A DNA stretch of 42,688 nucleotides from Actinacidiphila rubida (GTDB lineage: Bacteria > Actinomycetota > Actinomycetes > Streptomycetales > Streptomycetaceae): contig NZ_FODD01000054.1 in NCBI RefSeq assembly GCF_900110255.1, positions 1 to 42,688 of the forward strand, written 5' to 3'. Below, piece by piece: positions 7,827-16,663 of this stretch; the stretch's first letter is position 1, and each line of letters begins with the position of its first letter. Under the pieces are notes generated by a model. That model saw only the letters and a program-made list of their open reading frames with translations, ran no database searches and had not been told where the DNA came from. A program made the translations under genes and the position numbers.

Positions 7827-8750
7827 ATGGATGCTTTGACCGGACTCATCGATGCGCAGCAGGTGCGCGGCGTACTGGGTGCGCGGATCGCCGCGGGCGA
7901 CGACTGGGGATGGTGGTCGGCTCAGCAGTCGGGGGCCGCGTTCCATGCGGTGACCTCCGGCACGGTGTGGATCGCCCCTGAGGGCTCCGACCGGCTGCAA
8001 CTGCGCGCCGGCGACGTCCTGTTGCTCCCCGGCGGCCGTGGGCACGCTCTGGCGAGCGACCCCGAGGCGCTTGCCCGCACGACGCCGGAGCACTCCGACG
8101 GGTACACGCTCGCGGCCGACGGCACAGTCCGCATGGGCTACGGGCAGGCGCACACGCACATCCTCTGCGCCCACTACACGCACGACTCCACGGCCTCCGG
8201 ATCCTTCCTCGCCGCGCTGCCCGACGCCGTCTTGCTGCGCGGACAGGGCGACGGCGGCGGACTCGCCGAGACAATCCGCCTAGTGGGCCGTGAACTGACC
8301 TCACCACGGCCGGGAAGCCAGGTCGTGCTCGCCCGCCTGGTAGACGTCCTCCTGGTGCAGGCCTTGCGTGACTGGCTCGAGCGCGGTGTCGACAGTGCGG
8401 TCTCGCCCCTGCATGCACTGCGCGACCCCGTCGTATCTTCGGTAATGGCAGTGATCGACGCGGAGCCCGGCCGCCCATGGACGGCGACGGAACTCGCCCA
8501 CGCGGCCGGCGTCTCACGGGCCACGCTCGCCCGCCGATTCCCGGCAGCCCTGGGCGAGACACCGGCCTCTTACCTCACCCGGCGCCGCCTCGACCTTTCC
8601 GCACGACGACTGCGCGACTCCGACGACTCACTCGAACAGATCGCCCAGGAAGTCGGCTATACCTCGGCGTACGCCTTCAGCCGTGCCTTCCGCCGTGCAC
8701 GAGGCGTTCCGCCCGGCAGGTTCCGCAAGACGTCCCGCACGGCCAGCTAG
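7827..8750 (+). CDS. AraC-family regulator with cupin sensor domain
   Basis: A 307-residue regulator. Residues 1 to about 170 form a cupin-type sensing domain (FHAVTSGTVWIAPEG, LQLRAGDVLLLPGGRGHALA). Residues 205-305 hold paired helix-turn-helix motifs (PWTATELAHAAGVSRATLAR, then DSLEQIAQEVGYTSAYAFSR with FRRARGVPPGRFR). The domain set is that of the AraC_binding/Cupin_6 subgroup often found beside an SDR. It starts 93 bases from the divergent SDR at 7733, and the phased repeats between them suggest control of both genes. The stop codon lies inside a fragment of IS481 sequence (8747-8806), so the original 3' end may have been altered. Confidence 0.92.
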   Translation: MDALTGLIDAQQVRGVLGARIAAGDDWGWWSAQQSGAAFHAVTSGTVWIAPEGSDRLQLRAGDVLLLPGGRGHALASDPEALARTTPEHSDGYTLAADGTVRMGYGQAHTHILCAHYTHDSTASGSFLAALPDAVLLRGQGDGGGLAETIRLVGRELTSPRPGSQVVLARLVDVLLVQALRDWLERGVDSAVSPLHALRDPVVSSVMAVIDAEPGRPWTATELAHAAGVSRATLARRFPAALGETPASYLTRRRLDLSARRLRDSDDSLEQIAQEVGYTSAYAFSRAFRRARGVPPGRFRKTSRTAS

Positions 8751-8806
8751 CTGTATTGACCCGCAGCGTTGTTGACTCGGGTGATCGGGGGTTGTCCTCC
8801 GAGTGC
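8747..8806 (-). mobile_element. IS481-type transposase 3' fragment
   Basis: The minus strand encodes ALGGQPPITRVNNAAGQYS and a stop, nearly identical to the C-terminus of the IS481 transposase at 22548-23267. Only about 60 bases remain, and they overlap the end of the AraC gene. One of three such 3' ends in the window. Confidence 0.75.
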
Positions 8807-8811
8807 GGCTG

Positions 8812-8860
8812 GGCCGGGGGCGGCCGCCGGAACCTGCGGTTCCGGGGGCCGCCCCCGGCC
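8812..8860 (-). terminator. Strong hairpin terminator after the GH59 gene
   Basis: A perfect 14-base outer stem (GGCCGGGGGCGGCC with its complement) encloses a second perfect 8-base stem (CCGGAACC/GGTTCCGG) around a TGC loop. It starts 6 bases past the GH59 stop, as expected for a transcription terminator in this GC-rich genome, which often lacks a T-tract. Confidence 0.8.
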
Positions 8861-8865
8861 GGATC

Positions 8866-11800
8866 TCAGCTGGCCGCGCAGCTGAGGCGTGGCTCGGCCC
8901 AGTCCGCGTGGTCGTGGGCGTTGCCGTCCCCGCCGTCGTCCACGACGAGGTCGAGTTGGCGGGCCCCTGTCACGTCGGCGTCAAGGGAGACGGCCTGCGA
9001 CTCGCCCGTGACCACGGACGTGCCGGCGATCGCTTTCCCGTCGGCGACGACGTGGAAGGCCACCGAACCATAGGGCGCGACCTCGTCGTCGACACCCACC
9101 GTGGCGGTGAACCGCGTGCAGTTGCCACCCAGGAAGAACGCCACGTCACTGTCGGCGTGGACGCCGAGCCCCTTGGCGTACGCCGTCCCGCGGAGGGTGA
9201 TTGTCCGGCCGTCGCCGGCCGCCTGCTCGCCGTTGGAAAGGTCGCGTTCCACCGGCCCCCAGCCGTTGGTGGTGGACACGAACGACAGGTCGCTCAGGTT
9301 GGGGCTGCCCGTGGGCGGCGGGATCGGCACCGTGGTGGCGGCCGCGCCGTACGTCCAGTGCTGGACGCCACCGCGCGCGTAGCGGGCGAGCGGCGTGAAG
9401 GTCACGGACACCGGAGAGTCGGCGGCCGTGGGGGCGGTCACCGTCCAGGTCGCGGTGACCGACCGGCCGGGCGCGACCAGCGGGAACGTCGTCACCCCGG
9501 CGGGCGTGGCGGTCCAGCCGGCGGGCGCGCCGGACGCCAGTATCAGCCCCCGCACGGCCGGCGCGGAGGCCGGGTTGGTGAAGGTGACCTGTTCGGTCGC
9601 CGAGTCGCCGCGCTCGATCCGGTCCGGCACCGACGCCTTCACCGTGGCAGGGGTCGGCGCCGCCTGCTGTACGGGAGTGATCCGCAGGTTGTCGAACTCA
9701 TCGGTCTGGTAGCCGACGACGCCCAGGCCCGCCTGCCCGGAGCCGTACGAGGCGTCGTCCACGGAACCCACCCGGCGACCGTCGACGGCGGCGGTGAGGG
9801 TGGTGCCGCTGAAGCCCAGACCCAGGGTGTGCCAGCGGTGGGTGCCCAGGACCTTCCCACTCCCTTCGGCAAGAGTCGTCAACTCTCCCGCGGCGGTGCT
9901 CTTCACGATCGACCAGTGGCCGGTGTCGGCGACCCTCAGGAAGTAGCCGGCCTGGTGGGACTGCGGCCGCTGCTGCTGGCCCGCCCTGCCGAGCAACTCG
10001 ACCGTGCCGGGCTGCTCCAGGTACACGTCGGAGGTGACGGTGTAGTCGGTCCACGAGGTGTCGCCGATCAGGGCGAACGCGTCGCTGTCGTCCTGCCACT
10101 CGATGGGCTTCTGCGCCGCCATCTGCCGCACGCACAGGCCCGGTCGGCCGCCGTCGCAACGCGCGGTCTCGAACGAGCCCTGCATGTCCGAGAGGTAGCG
10201 CGCTTCCTGGTTGGGCGTGGGCCGGTCGAAGGAGTCGGCGTACGGCAGCGCGAGCCTGGACTCCTGCGGGCTGACGGCCGTGCCCTTGCCCTGTCCGGTG
10301 GTGGTCGTCAGCGAGTAGACGTACCCCGGCTCGAAGGTGACCGAGAAGTGGCCGTCCTGCGGGGTGATGTCGCCGGTGTGGACGAACTGGCGCGCCTGGT
10401 CGGTCGAGTTGAGATCCGTCGCCCATACGTGCACGGGTCCGGTCGGCAGGCCTCCCGACACGTCGAAGTGCGCGGTCTGCGGGGCGCCGGCCGTCGACGT
10501 CTCGACGATCGTGCTGTAGGCCGAGGCGTCCGGGGCCTTCAGGGTGACGAAGCTGCCGTTCGCCCGGTCGCCGCCGAGGTAGCCGCTCGCCGAGTCGATG
10601 AACGACCAGCCGGGCTGGGTGACCTGGGTGACCTGCGCGGTCGCCCACAGGCTCGTGCCCAGACTGTAGGCCCCGGACCACGGCTGGGCGGCGACCGCCA
10701 AGCCCACGGTGTCGTACGGCAGGTTCGGGTAGATCGCCGCCAGCAGCGGCCAGTTGAGGTAGGCGGTGAACTTGCCGTCGAGGTAGCCGCGCGTGATCGA
10801 GCGGATCAGCGCGCCGGAGCCGGTGTTGTCGTCCTGGGAGCCGTTCTCACTGGCCCACAGCGGCTTGCCGGTTGCCTTGGCGTCGGCGGAACTGTCGCAG
10901 GTGGTGGCACTGCCGCCGTCCCCGCCCTCGCACGGGTAGTGCGCGCCCACGATGTCGACGGCCTGGTCGAACGCGGGGTCCGCGAGCATGGTGCCGGCGA
11001 CGTCGAGGCCGGAGTCGGCCCCGACGACGTCGATCGGCAGGTGCGCGGCGGCCAGCGCCGCGTGCAGCTTCTCGTACCAGCCGGTGTCGTAGCCGCGCTC
11101 GTTCCAGCCGCCCAGGTAGTCGATGGCCAGCCCGTGCTGCTTGGCACAGCCCAGCCAGGTCGTCAGGTAGTCGATCATGTCCTGGGACCAGAAGTTCCCG
11201 CCGCCGGGAGCGCCGGTGGTGTTCCCGATCCATCCGGGCGCACCCCAGGCCAGGCCGTACAGCTTGATGTGCGGGTTGCGCTGCCTGGCTTGCTCCATCA
11301 GCCACCACTCGTAGCCGCTGGTGCAGTTCACCGAGCCCTTGGTGTGTTCGATGCTGGGCTCGGAGCCGTCCGTGGAATTGGTGTCGCCGCCGATCTCGAG
11401 CTTGAGCATCTGCAGGGACGCGCCGTAGCCGGGCTTGAACAGGTAGTCCAGGATCCGGCTGCGCTGCGGCTCGGGATAGTCGATGAGCAGGCGCGAGTTG
11501 CCGCCGCCGCCGCTGATCGCGCCGATGCCGTCGAAGGTCCGGCCGGAGCCGGTGCCGTCCACGGCGATGTCGGTCTCGCCCGGAGGCGGTACCTGTCCGA
11601 CGAAGTCGACGCGGTCCACGACCACCGCGGTCCCCGAGGACGCAGGGTTCTTGCGGCCGGTCCAGGTCAGCGTGAAGGTGTGGGCGCCGTCGGGCAGTTC
11701 GGGACTGGCCCACAGGGCCACGTCGCCGGTGCGGGCGGCGCTGTAGAAGTCGACGTCGACGGGGGTACCGCCGTCGACGGACAGGGCGCCGATTCCGTGG

Positions 11801-12144
11801 CCCGGGTCGGTCACTCCGCGGAAAGTCAGCCGGGTCCCGGTGAAGCGGAAGGCGACGGCGTCTCCACTGTGGTCGGTCCAGCTGTTCGTTCCCTGGTACG
11901 GGTCGGCAGGCGCGCCCTCCCCCGACGCGTGGCCCCAGCCGGACCCCTGGTAGTCGAACTGGTCCGGCCCGGTGCCGCGCACCGCGTCGTCGATCGTGAC
12001 GTCCGTGCCCGATGCGGCCCGGGCCGGGGCGGCGCCACCGGCCACCACCGTCCCCGAGAGCAGCAGCGCGGCACAGGCGAGGGCCGCCCCACCCAGCCGG
12101 CGGAACCGGCTGAATCGGGCACGGTGGTCGGGTCGAACGGGCAT
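8866..12144 (-). CDS. Secreted GH59 galactocerebrosidase-like glycosidase with NPCBM domain
   Basis: A 1092-residue secreted enzyme. Order: signal peptide (to about residue 43, ending PARAASG); a carbohydrate-binding-like beta domain (about 50-200); a GH59 barrel from FDGIGAISGGGGNSRLL with ILDYLFKPGYGAS, GYEWWLMEQARQRNP, acid/base Glu349 in GGWNERGYD and nucleophile Glu433 in WASENGS; a GALC-type beta-sandwich and lectin region (about 530-840); a NEW3-like domain; and a C-terminal NPCBM domain (GLGVHADSDVAFFLGGNC). GH59 retaining enzymes release beta-galactose; animal GALC acts on galactosylceramide, while bacterial substrates are little known. The ATG at 12144 has GGAG upstream. It is divergent from the GH92 gene, so the pair may attack one galactose- and mannose-bearing glycan. 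Family is very secure; substrate is inference. Confidence 0.93.
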   Translation of the reverse strand: MPVRPDHRARFSRFRRLGGAALACAALLLSGTVVAGGAAPARAASGTDVTIDDAVRGTGPDQFDYQGSGWGHASGEGAPADPYQGTNSWTDHSGDAVAFRFTGTRLTFRGVTDPGHGIGALSVDGGTPVDVDFYSAARTGDVALWASPELPDGAHTFTLTWTGRKNPASSGTAVVVDRVDFVGQVPPPGETDIAVDGTGSGRTFDGIGAISGGGGNSRLLIDYPEPQRSRILDYLFKPGYGASLQMLKLEIGGDTNSTDGSEPSIEHTKGSVNCTSGYEWWLMEQARQRNPHIKLYGLAWGAPGWIGNTTGAPGGGNFWSQDMIDYLTTWLGCAKQHGLAIDYLGGWNERGYDTGWYEKLHAALAAAHLPIDVVGADSGLDVAGTMLADPAFDQAVDIVGAHYPCEGGDGGSATTCDSSADAKATGKPLWASENGSQDDNTGSGALIRSITRGYLDGKFTAYLNWPLLAAIYPNLPYDTVGLAVAAQPWSGAYSLGTSLWATAQVTQVTQPGWSFIDSASGYLGGDRANGSFVTLKAPDASAYSTIVETSTAGAPQTAHFDVSGGLPTGPVHVWATDLNSTDQARQFVHTGDITPQDGHFSVTFEPGYVYSLTTTTGQGKGTAVSPQESRLALPYADSFDRPTPNQEARYLSDMQGSFETARCDGGRPGLCVRQMAAQKPIEWQDDSDAFALIGDTSWTDYTVTSDVYLEQPGTVELLGRAGQQQRPQSHQAGYFLRVADTGHWSIVKSTAAGELTTLAEGSGKVLGTHRWHTLGLGFSGTTLTAAVDGRRVGSVDDASYGSGQAGLGVVGYQTDEFDNLRITPVQQAAPTPATVKASVPDRIERGDSATEQVTFTNPASAPAVRGLILASGAPAGWTATPAGVTTFPLVAPGRSVTATWTVTAPTAADSPVSVTFTPLARYARGGVQHWTYGAAATTVPIPPPTGSPNLSDLSFVSTTNGWGPVERDLSNGEQAAGDGRTITLRGTAYAKGLGVHADSDVAFFLGGNCTRFTATVGVDDEVAPYGSVAFHVVADGKAIAGTSVVTGESQAVSLDADVTGARQLDLVVDDGGDGNAHDHADWAEPRLSCAAS

Positions 12145-12450
12145 GGGCGCTCCGAACTGGCGGGATGCGGAGTTGTTCCGCACCTGGGCGCCCAGATTTC
12201 TACAGCGCCCAACGCGATTCCACAACAGATCGGACAGAATTCAACAACCGGCCCTTCGGAGCGATCGGTCCTCCCGCGGCCCGAGCCACTCGATCAACGT
12301 CCCTGCCGTGGCGTCCCCGTGACGGGTTCTCAGCTTTCGGCCCACACGGGTGAGAGCTGAGGTGAACAGAGGCCGCACGAGGGTTGTGGGGGGACACGGC
12401 ACGGGGATACAACCTGCTCGATAACGTTGTCAGAGCGAAAGGCCCCTCGC
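12145..12450. promoter_or_regulatory. Divergent promoter region of GH59 and GH92 genes
   Basis: About 306 bases between two diverging glycosidase genes. It must hold both promoters. The only clear element is the operator-like palindrome at 12420-12431, listed separately; no confident -35/-10 pair was seen. Confidence 0.5.
12420..12431. promoter_or_regulatory. LacI-type operator candidate
   Basis: GATAACGTTGTC is a near-perfect palindrome centred on AACGTT, the core of many LacI/GalR operators. It lies 19 bases before the GH92 start, overlapping where the transcript would begin, so a sugar-responsive repressor could block GH92 expression. No LacI gene is in the window. Confidence 0.6.
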
Positions 12451-15400
12451 ATGCCCCTTCGTCACGGACAACCGCAACACCGCCGCCTGAAAGCCCTGGT
12501 GGTCGCCGTGGCCGCGGCCGGGACATTGGCCACGGGCGGTGCCGGAACCGCCGCGGCCGGCCCGCTGCCCTTGGCCGCGTCGCACGCCGTTGATCCTCTG
12601 GTCGGCGATCCCGCGGCGCTGGTCGACCCTCTGATCGGCACGGGCTCCGGCGGGGCCACGGTCGGACAGGTCGACAGCTACCCCGGGGCGACCGCCCCTT
12701 TCGGCATGGTGTCATTCAGTCCTGACACCCCGTCACGGCCGGACGGCGGCGGCTACAACTACGACGACTCGTCGACCACGGGCTTCGCCCTCACGCACAT
12801 GTCGGGCCCCGGCTGCGGCGCCTACGGCGACTTCCCCGTCCTGCCAACCGTCGGACCGCTGGGCGCCGACCCGGCGGCCACGACCTCGGCCTTCCAGCAC
12901 GCTCACGAGCACGCCGCGCCCGGCTCCTACGGAGTCACTCTCGACCCCGGTACACCCGCGGCCGTGCAGGCCGACCTGGCCGCCACCGAGCGCACCGGCA
13001 TCGGCCGCTTCACCTATCCCGCGACGACGGCCGCCAACCTGCTGTTCAAGATGGGTCAGGCCCAGTCCGGCAACCAGAGCGCCAACATCCAGGTCGTGGG
13101 CGACCGCACGGTGACGGGCACCGAGACCGCCGGCCAGTTCTGCGGCTCGCCCGGCACGTATCCGGTGCACTTCGTCGCCACTTTCTCCCAGCCCTTCTCC
13201 TCGTACGGCACATGGCACACAGCCCCGGCCGGGCCCAACGTCTTCACCCAGCCCACCGGCGACCTTTCCTGGAGCTACCACGAGGTGGCCAGTGGCGGCA
13301 CCGCGGCGGCCGTCGGCCCCGCGACCGCGCCCGACGGCAGCAGCGCGGTGTCCTGGAAGCAGAGCAACGCGCTGGCCAACACCTGGATCCAGGCGACCCC
13401 GGCCGGCCTGACCCAGGGCGCCGGCTACCAGGCGAGCGTCACCCTGCAAGGAACCGGCAATGTCTACCTGAACTTCTACAACGGCCGTCAGGACGTGGGC
13501 GGCACGCCCGTGAACCTCACGTCTACCCCGGTCACGCTGACCGTGGACACCACCATCCCTACCGGCTCCATCGGCGCACCGCAGTTCCAGGTGCGCACCG
13601 CGGGAACGGGCCCGGTGGACCTGCTGGCCTCCGCCGCGTCCATCCGCCAGGACGAGGTGGTGAAGTCGCCCGGCACCAGCAAGGCGAGCACACGCGGCCC
13701 CGGAAGCGGGCGGGTGCCCGCGGGACCCGACGGCAAGCCGGCCGGCGCCGGCACGGGGACGCCGGTGGCGCCGCGCGGAGTCGAGGCGAAGGGTGCGCAG
13801 TCGCGGACGCAGGTGGCGGGCACGGACGGACTGGGTTCGGGAGCCTGGGTCAGTTTCGACACCACCTCCCGGCAGCAGGTCACGATGAAGGTGGCCCTCT
13901 CCTACGTCAGCCAGGACAACGCGGCCGCCAACCTGGCACAGGAGGACCCCGGCTGGAGCGTCGACGCCGTGGCCGGCCGCACGTATGCGCAGTGGAAGAG
14001 CATGCTGTCCCGGATCCGCATCGGTGGCGGAACCGCCGCTCAGCGGCAGGAGTTCTACACCGCGCTCTACCACACGATGCTGGAGCCGACCATCTTCTCC
14101 GACGCCAACGGGGACTACCTCGGGTTCGACGACAAGGTCCACCGGACCGCCCACGGCGCCGTTCAGTACGCCAACTTCTCCGGCTGGGACGTCTACCGAT
14201 CGGAGATCCCGCTGCTCGCCGTGATCGCCCCGGAGCAGACCGGCCAGATGATGACCTCGCTGCTCAACGACCAGGCGCAGGGCGGCTGGTTGCCCAAGTG
14301 GGGCTTCGCCAACGACTACACCGACGTCATGAACGGTGATGCCGCCGACCCGATGCTGGCCGAGGCGTACGCCATGGGCGCGAGGGACTTCGACGCCCGC
14401 GCCGCACTGGACGCCATGGTGAAGGGTGCCACGCAGGTCCCGGCGTCGCCGGCCGAGATGGGCCAGGGCTGGTACGTCGAGCGGCCGCAGCTCGCGCCCT
14501 ACCAGTCGCTGGGCTACGTGCCCAACACCACGCAGAGTTCCCTGTCCCCGACGGACAACGGCGCCTCGGAGACCATCGAGTACGCGACCGCGGACTTCGG
14601 CATCGCGCAACTCGCCAAGTCCCTGGGGCAGGACGCGACCTACCGGACGTTCCTGCAGCGGTCCCAGAACTGGACGAACATCTTCAACACCGCCACCGGC
14701 TACATCCAGCCGCGCGACGGCGACGGCCAGTTCCCGCAGTTCGATCCGACGACCGACGGGATGGGCGCGTTCGGCCAGTCGGGCTTCCAGGAGGGCAACG
14801 CCGCCCAGTACACCTGGTCGATCCCGCAGAACATCCAGGGCCTGATCACCGCGATGGGGGGTGATCAAGCCGCCGTCGAGCGGCTGGACACCTACTTCCA
14901 GCAGCTCAACGCCGGCCCCAACCAGCCCTACGAATGGGCCGGCAACGAACCGGCGTTCGGCACCCCGTGGATCTACTCCTACGCGGGGGCGCCCTACAAG
15001 AGCGAGGAGATCGTGCACCGGCTGCTCACCTCGGTCTACGCGGACACGCCCGGCGGCGAACCCGGCAACGACGACCTCGGTGCGATGAGTTCGTGGTTCG
15101 TCTGGTGCAGCCTGGGCCTGTACCCGGCTACCCCCGGGACGCCGGTGCTCGCGCTCGGGGCGCCGATCTTCTCCCAGGCCGAGTTCGACCTGCCCGGGGG
15201 GCATCGGCTGCAGCTGTCCGCACCGGGCGCGTCGACCACCACCTACGTGCACGGCGTGACGGTGAACGGCAGGGCCTGGTCGCGCGGCTGGCTGCCCGCG
15301 TCCCTGCTCACCGGCAGCGACGCTCCCGCCGGCCGGCCAGCCACCACGCGGCTGGCTTTCACCCTGACGCCCACCGCGGACACCTCATGGGCCTCGGCGG

Positions 15401-15918
15401 CCGCCGACGCGCCGCCGTCCTACCCCGCCGGCCCTCTGGAGTTCCCCCCGGGACGCAAGCCCGTGATCCTCGCGCCCACCGGACCGAACCTGCTCGGCGA
15501 CACGCCCACCGGTCAGCTCGGCTGGCAGGGACCGGTGCAGAACGGGGTGGGGTCCGTCCCCGGCACCGTGGCCGCCGCGACCACGCCTGCGGGTGCGAGC
15601 GCGGTGCGCTGGACCCAGTCCTCCGCGGCGTCCAACACCTGGATCTGGGTGGATCCGGCGTCGCAGTTGCCGTCCGGCCAGAGTTATCAGGCCTCCGTCA
15701 CACTCCAGGGCACCGGCTCCGTCTACCTGGACTTCTGGAACGGCCAGCAGGACCTGTCCAGTCAGACCGTCCAGCTGACGGACACGCCGCAGACGCTGAC
15801 CATCCAGGGAGCGGTGCCCGCGGCGGCGGACACCCACCTCCAAGTGCGCACCGCGGACACCGGGCCGGTGGACCTGTACGCGAGCGCGGCCACCGTGCGG
15901 CTCCTGACGCCCCAGTAG
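12451..15918 (+). CDS. Secreted GH92 alpha-mannosidase with two copies of a beta-rich module
   Basis: A 1155-residue secreted enzyme: signal peptide (to about residue 36, ending GTAAAG), GH92 N-terminal sandwich (VDPLIGTGSGG, TAPFGMVSFSPDTP), and the catalytic (alpha/alpha)6 domain (SGWDVYRSEIPLLAV, FANDYTDVMNGDAADPMLAEAYA, GNEPAFGTPW with Glu833, GNDDLGAMSSWFVW with Asp874 and Asp875). GH92 enzymes are calcium-dependent inverting exo-alpha-mannosidases, mostly alpha-1,2, acting on N-glycans or fungal and bacterial mannans. A module of about 143 residues is inserted in the N-terminal domain (about 261-403) and a related copy ends the protein (about 1011-1155). A Gly/Ala/Pro-rich stretch follows the inserted copy. 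The ATG at 12451 has AAAGG upstream; a LacI-type operator precedes it. Confidence 0.94.
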   Translation: MPLRHGQPQHRRLKALVVAVAAAGTLATGGAGTAAAGPLPLAASHAVDPLVGDPAALVDPLIGTGSGGATVGQVDSYPGATAPFGMVSFSPDTPSRPDGGGYNYDDSSTTGFALTHMSGPGCGAYGDFPVLPTVGPLGADPAATTSAFQHAHEHAAPGSYGVTLDPGTPAAVQADLAATERTGIGRFTYPATTAANLLFKMGQAQSGNQSANIQVVGDRTVTGTETAGQFCGSPGTYPVHFVATFSQPFSSYGTWHTAPAGPNVFTQPTGDLSWSYHEVASGGTAAAVGPATAPDGSSAVSWKQSNALANTWIQATPAGLTQGAGYQASVTLQGTGNVYLNFYNGRQDVGGTPVNLTSTPVTLTVDTTIPTGSIGAPQFQVRTAGTGPVDLLASAASIRQDEVVKSPGTSKASTRGPGSGRVPAGPDGKPAGAGTGTPVAPRGVEAKGAQSRTQVAGTDGLGSGAWVSFDTTSRQQVTMKVALSYVSQDNAAANLAQEDPGWSVDAVAGRTYAQWKSMLSRIRIGGGTAAQRQEFYTALYHTMLEPTIFSDANGDYLGFDDKVHRTAHGAVQYANFSGWDVYRSEIPLLAVIAPEQTGQMMTSLLNDQAQGGWLPKWGFANDYTDVMNGDAADPMLAEAYAMGARDFDARAALDAMVKGATQVPASPAEMGQGWYVERPQLAPYQSLGYVPNTTQSSLSPTDNGASETIEYATADFGIAQLAKSLGQDATYRTFLQRSQNWTNIFNTATGYIQPRDGDGQFPQFDPTTDGMGAFGQSGFQEGNAAQYTWSIPQNIQGLITAMGGDQAAVERLDTYFQQLNAGPNQPYEWAGNEPAFGTPWIYSYAGAPYKSEEIVHRLLTSVYADTPGGEPGNDDLGAMSSWFVWCSLGLYPATPGTPVLALGAPIFSQAEFDLPGGHRLQLSAPGASTTTYVHGVTVNGRAWSRGWLPASLLTGSDAPAGRPATTRLAFTLTPTADTSWASAAADAPPSYPAGPLEFPPGRKPVILAPTGPNLLGDTPTGQLGWQGPVQNGVGSVPGTVAAATTPAGASAVRWTQSSAASNTWIWVDPASQLPSGQSYQASVTLQGTGSVYLDFWNGQQDLSSQTVQLTDTPQTLTIQGAVPAAADTHLQVRTADTGPVDLYASAATVRLLTPQ
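13231..13659 (+). repeat. Beta-rich module copy 1, inserted within GH92
   Basis: Encodes PNVFTQPTGDLSW, SSAVSWKQSNALANTWIQ, YQASVTLQGTGNVYLNFYNG, and FQVRTAGTGPVDLLASAASI. It is clearly related to the module at 15481-15915. The pattern resembles CBM4/9-like carbohydrate-binding sandwiches, but the family is not certain. Confidence 0.7.
15481..15915 (+). repeat. Beta-rich module copy 2, C-terminus of GH92
   Basis: Encodes PNLLGDTPTGQLGW, ASAVRWTQSSAASNTWIW, YQASVTLQGTGSVYLDFWNG, and LQVRTADTGPVDLYASAATV. It aligns along its length with the in-domain copy at 13231-13659 without obvious large gaps. Confidence 0.7.
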
Positions 15919-15935
15919 GACTGAGCGCGGCAGAG

Positions 15936-15975
15936 GGACCGGGGCACCCGTACGCTCACACGGGTGCTCCGGTCC
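15936..15975 (+). terminator. Hairpin terminator after the GH92 gene
   Basis: A 15-base stem (GGACCGGGGCACCCG against its complement, one mismatch) with a 10-base loop starts 18 bases past the GH92 stop. It could also end transcription of nothing on the other strand, since the gene there stops at 15987 and is itself broken. Confidence 0.8.
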
Positions 15976-15986
15976 GCCGGCGGCGG

Positions 15987-16663
15987 TCAGGTGGCCGAGG
16001 GCGGCAGCGGCGCGCCGTAGGTGACGTCGGCGGCCGCTTCCCGGGCGCGGGACACGATCGCGGGGACGGCCCGTTCCGCGAGGGCCGCGATGGTCAGCGA
16101 CGGGTTGACGGTGAGCGATGCCGGAACCGCCGAACCGTCGGTGACGAACAGGCCCCTGTGGCGGCGGAGTTCGTGCGAGTCGCCCAGCGCGCTGCCGGCC
16201 GGGTCGTCACCGATACGCACCGAGCCGATGGGACGGGCCGTGACGGTCCCGGCCACGTCCTCGGACCAGGGCCGGACTTGAGCGAGTCCGTCCTTCTGCA
16301 GGATGGCACGCAGCGAGTCGTCCGCCGTGTTCCATCCGCCGCGTGCGCGGGCGGTCGGATGGTACCCCTGCTCAGGCCAGGAGCGAGGCGCAGGAAGCCG
16401 CCGGTGAGGGGCGTCAGGCCGAAGGTGCCTTCGTTGTCGTCCTCCGTCATGGCCGGCAACGTCAGCCATGACAGCCACCTGCCGCGCATCTGGCATTTCG
16501 CCACCCCGAACCAGTCGGGTGCCGCGGCCGTGCGGGCCAGCAGGTTGGTCAACGGCCGGAAGTAGATCTGCCGGAGCATGAAGCGGCTGTACTCGGGGGC
16601 CGCCGGGTTCAGGTAGTCGTAGGTGGCGGCCGTGATCGGGCGGCCGATGCGAAGGCCGTGCTT
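15987..16663 (-). pseudogene. GMC oxidoreductase (FAD), truncated and frameshifted
   Basis: The minus strand keeps the C-terminal half of a glucose-methanol-choline family flavoprotein. Upstream residues (ATYDYLNPAAPEYSRFMLRQ, RPLTNLLARTAAAPDWFG, LTLPAMTEDDNEGTFGL) are in one frame. The rest (TARARGGWNTADDSLRAIL, ARPIGSVRIGDDPAG, HRGLFVTDGSAVPASLTVNP, SLTIAALAERAVP) is in another. The frame changes near 16370-16390. The front half with the FAD-binding GxGxxG motif is absent. The gene is therefore dead unless the change is a sequencing error, and even then it is only half a protein. It resembles the GMC enzymes with a cholesterol-oxidase-like C-terminus; the substrate is unknown. Confidence 0.8.

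Noticed and set aside
8803..12360. 1185-residue open frame on the plus strand across the GH59 gene
   Set aside because: It is the complement of a well-recognised GH59 protein with signal peptide and catalytic residues; it has no motifs of its own.
12733..15252. 839-residue open frame antisense to the GH92 gene
   Set aside because: Its residues (long runs of Gly, Arg, Val, His) are those expected from the opposite strand of a GC-rich gene, and the plus strand has clear GH92 motifs throughout.
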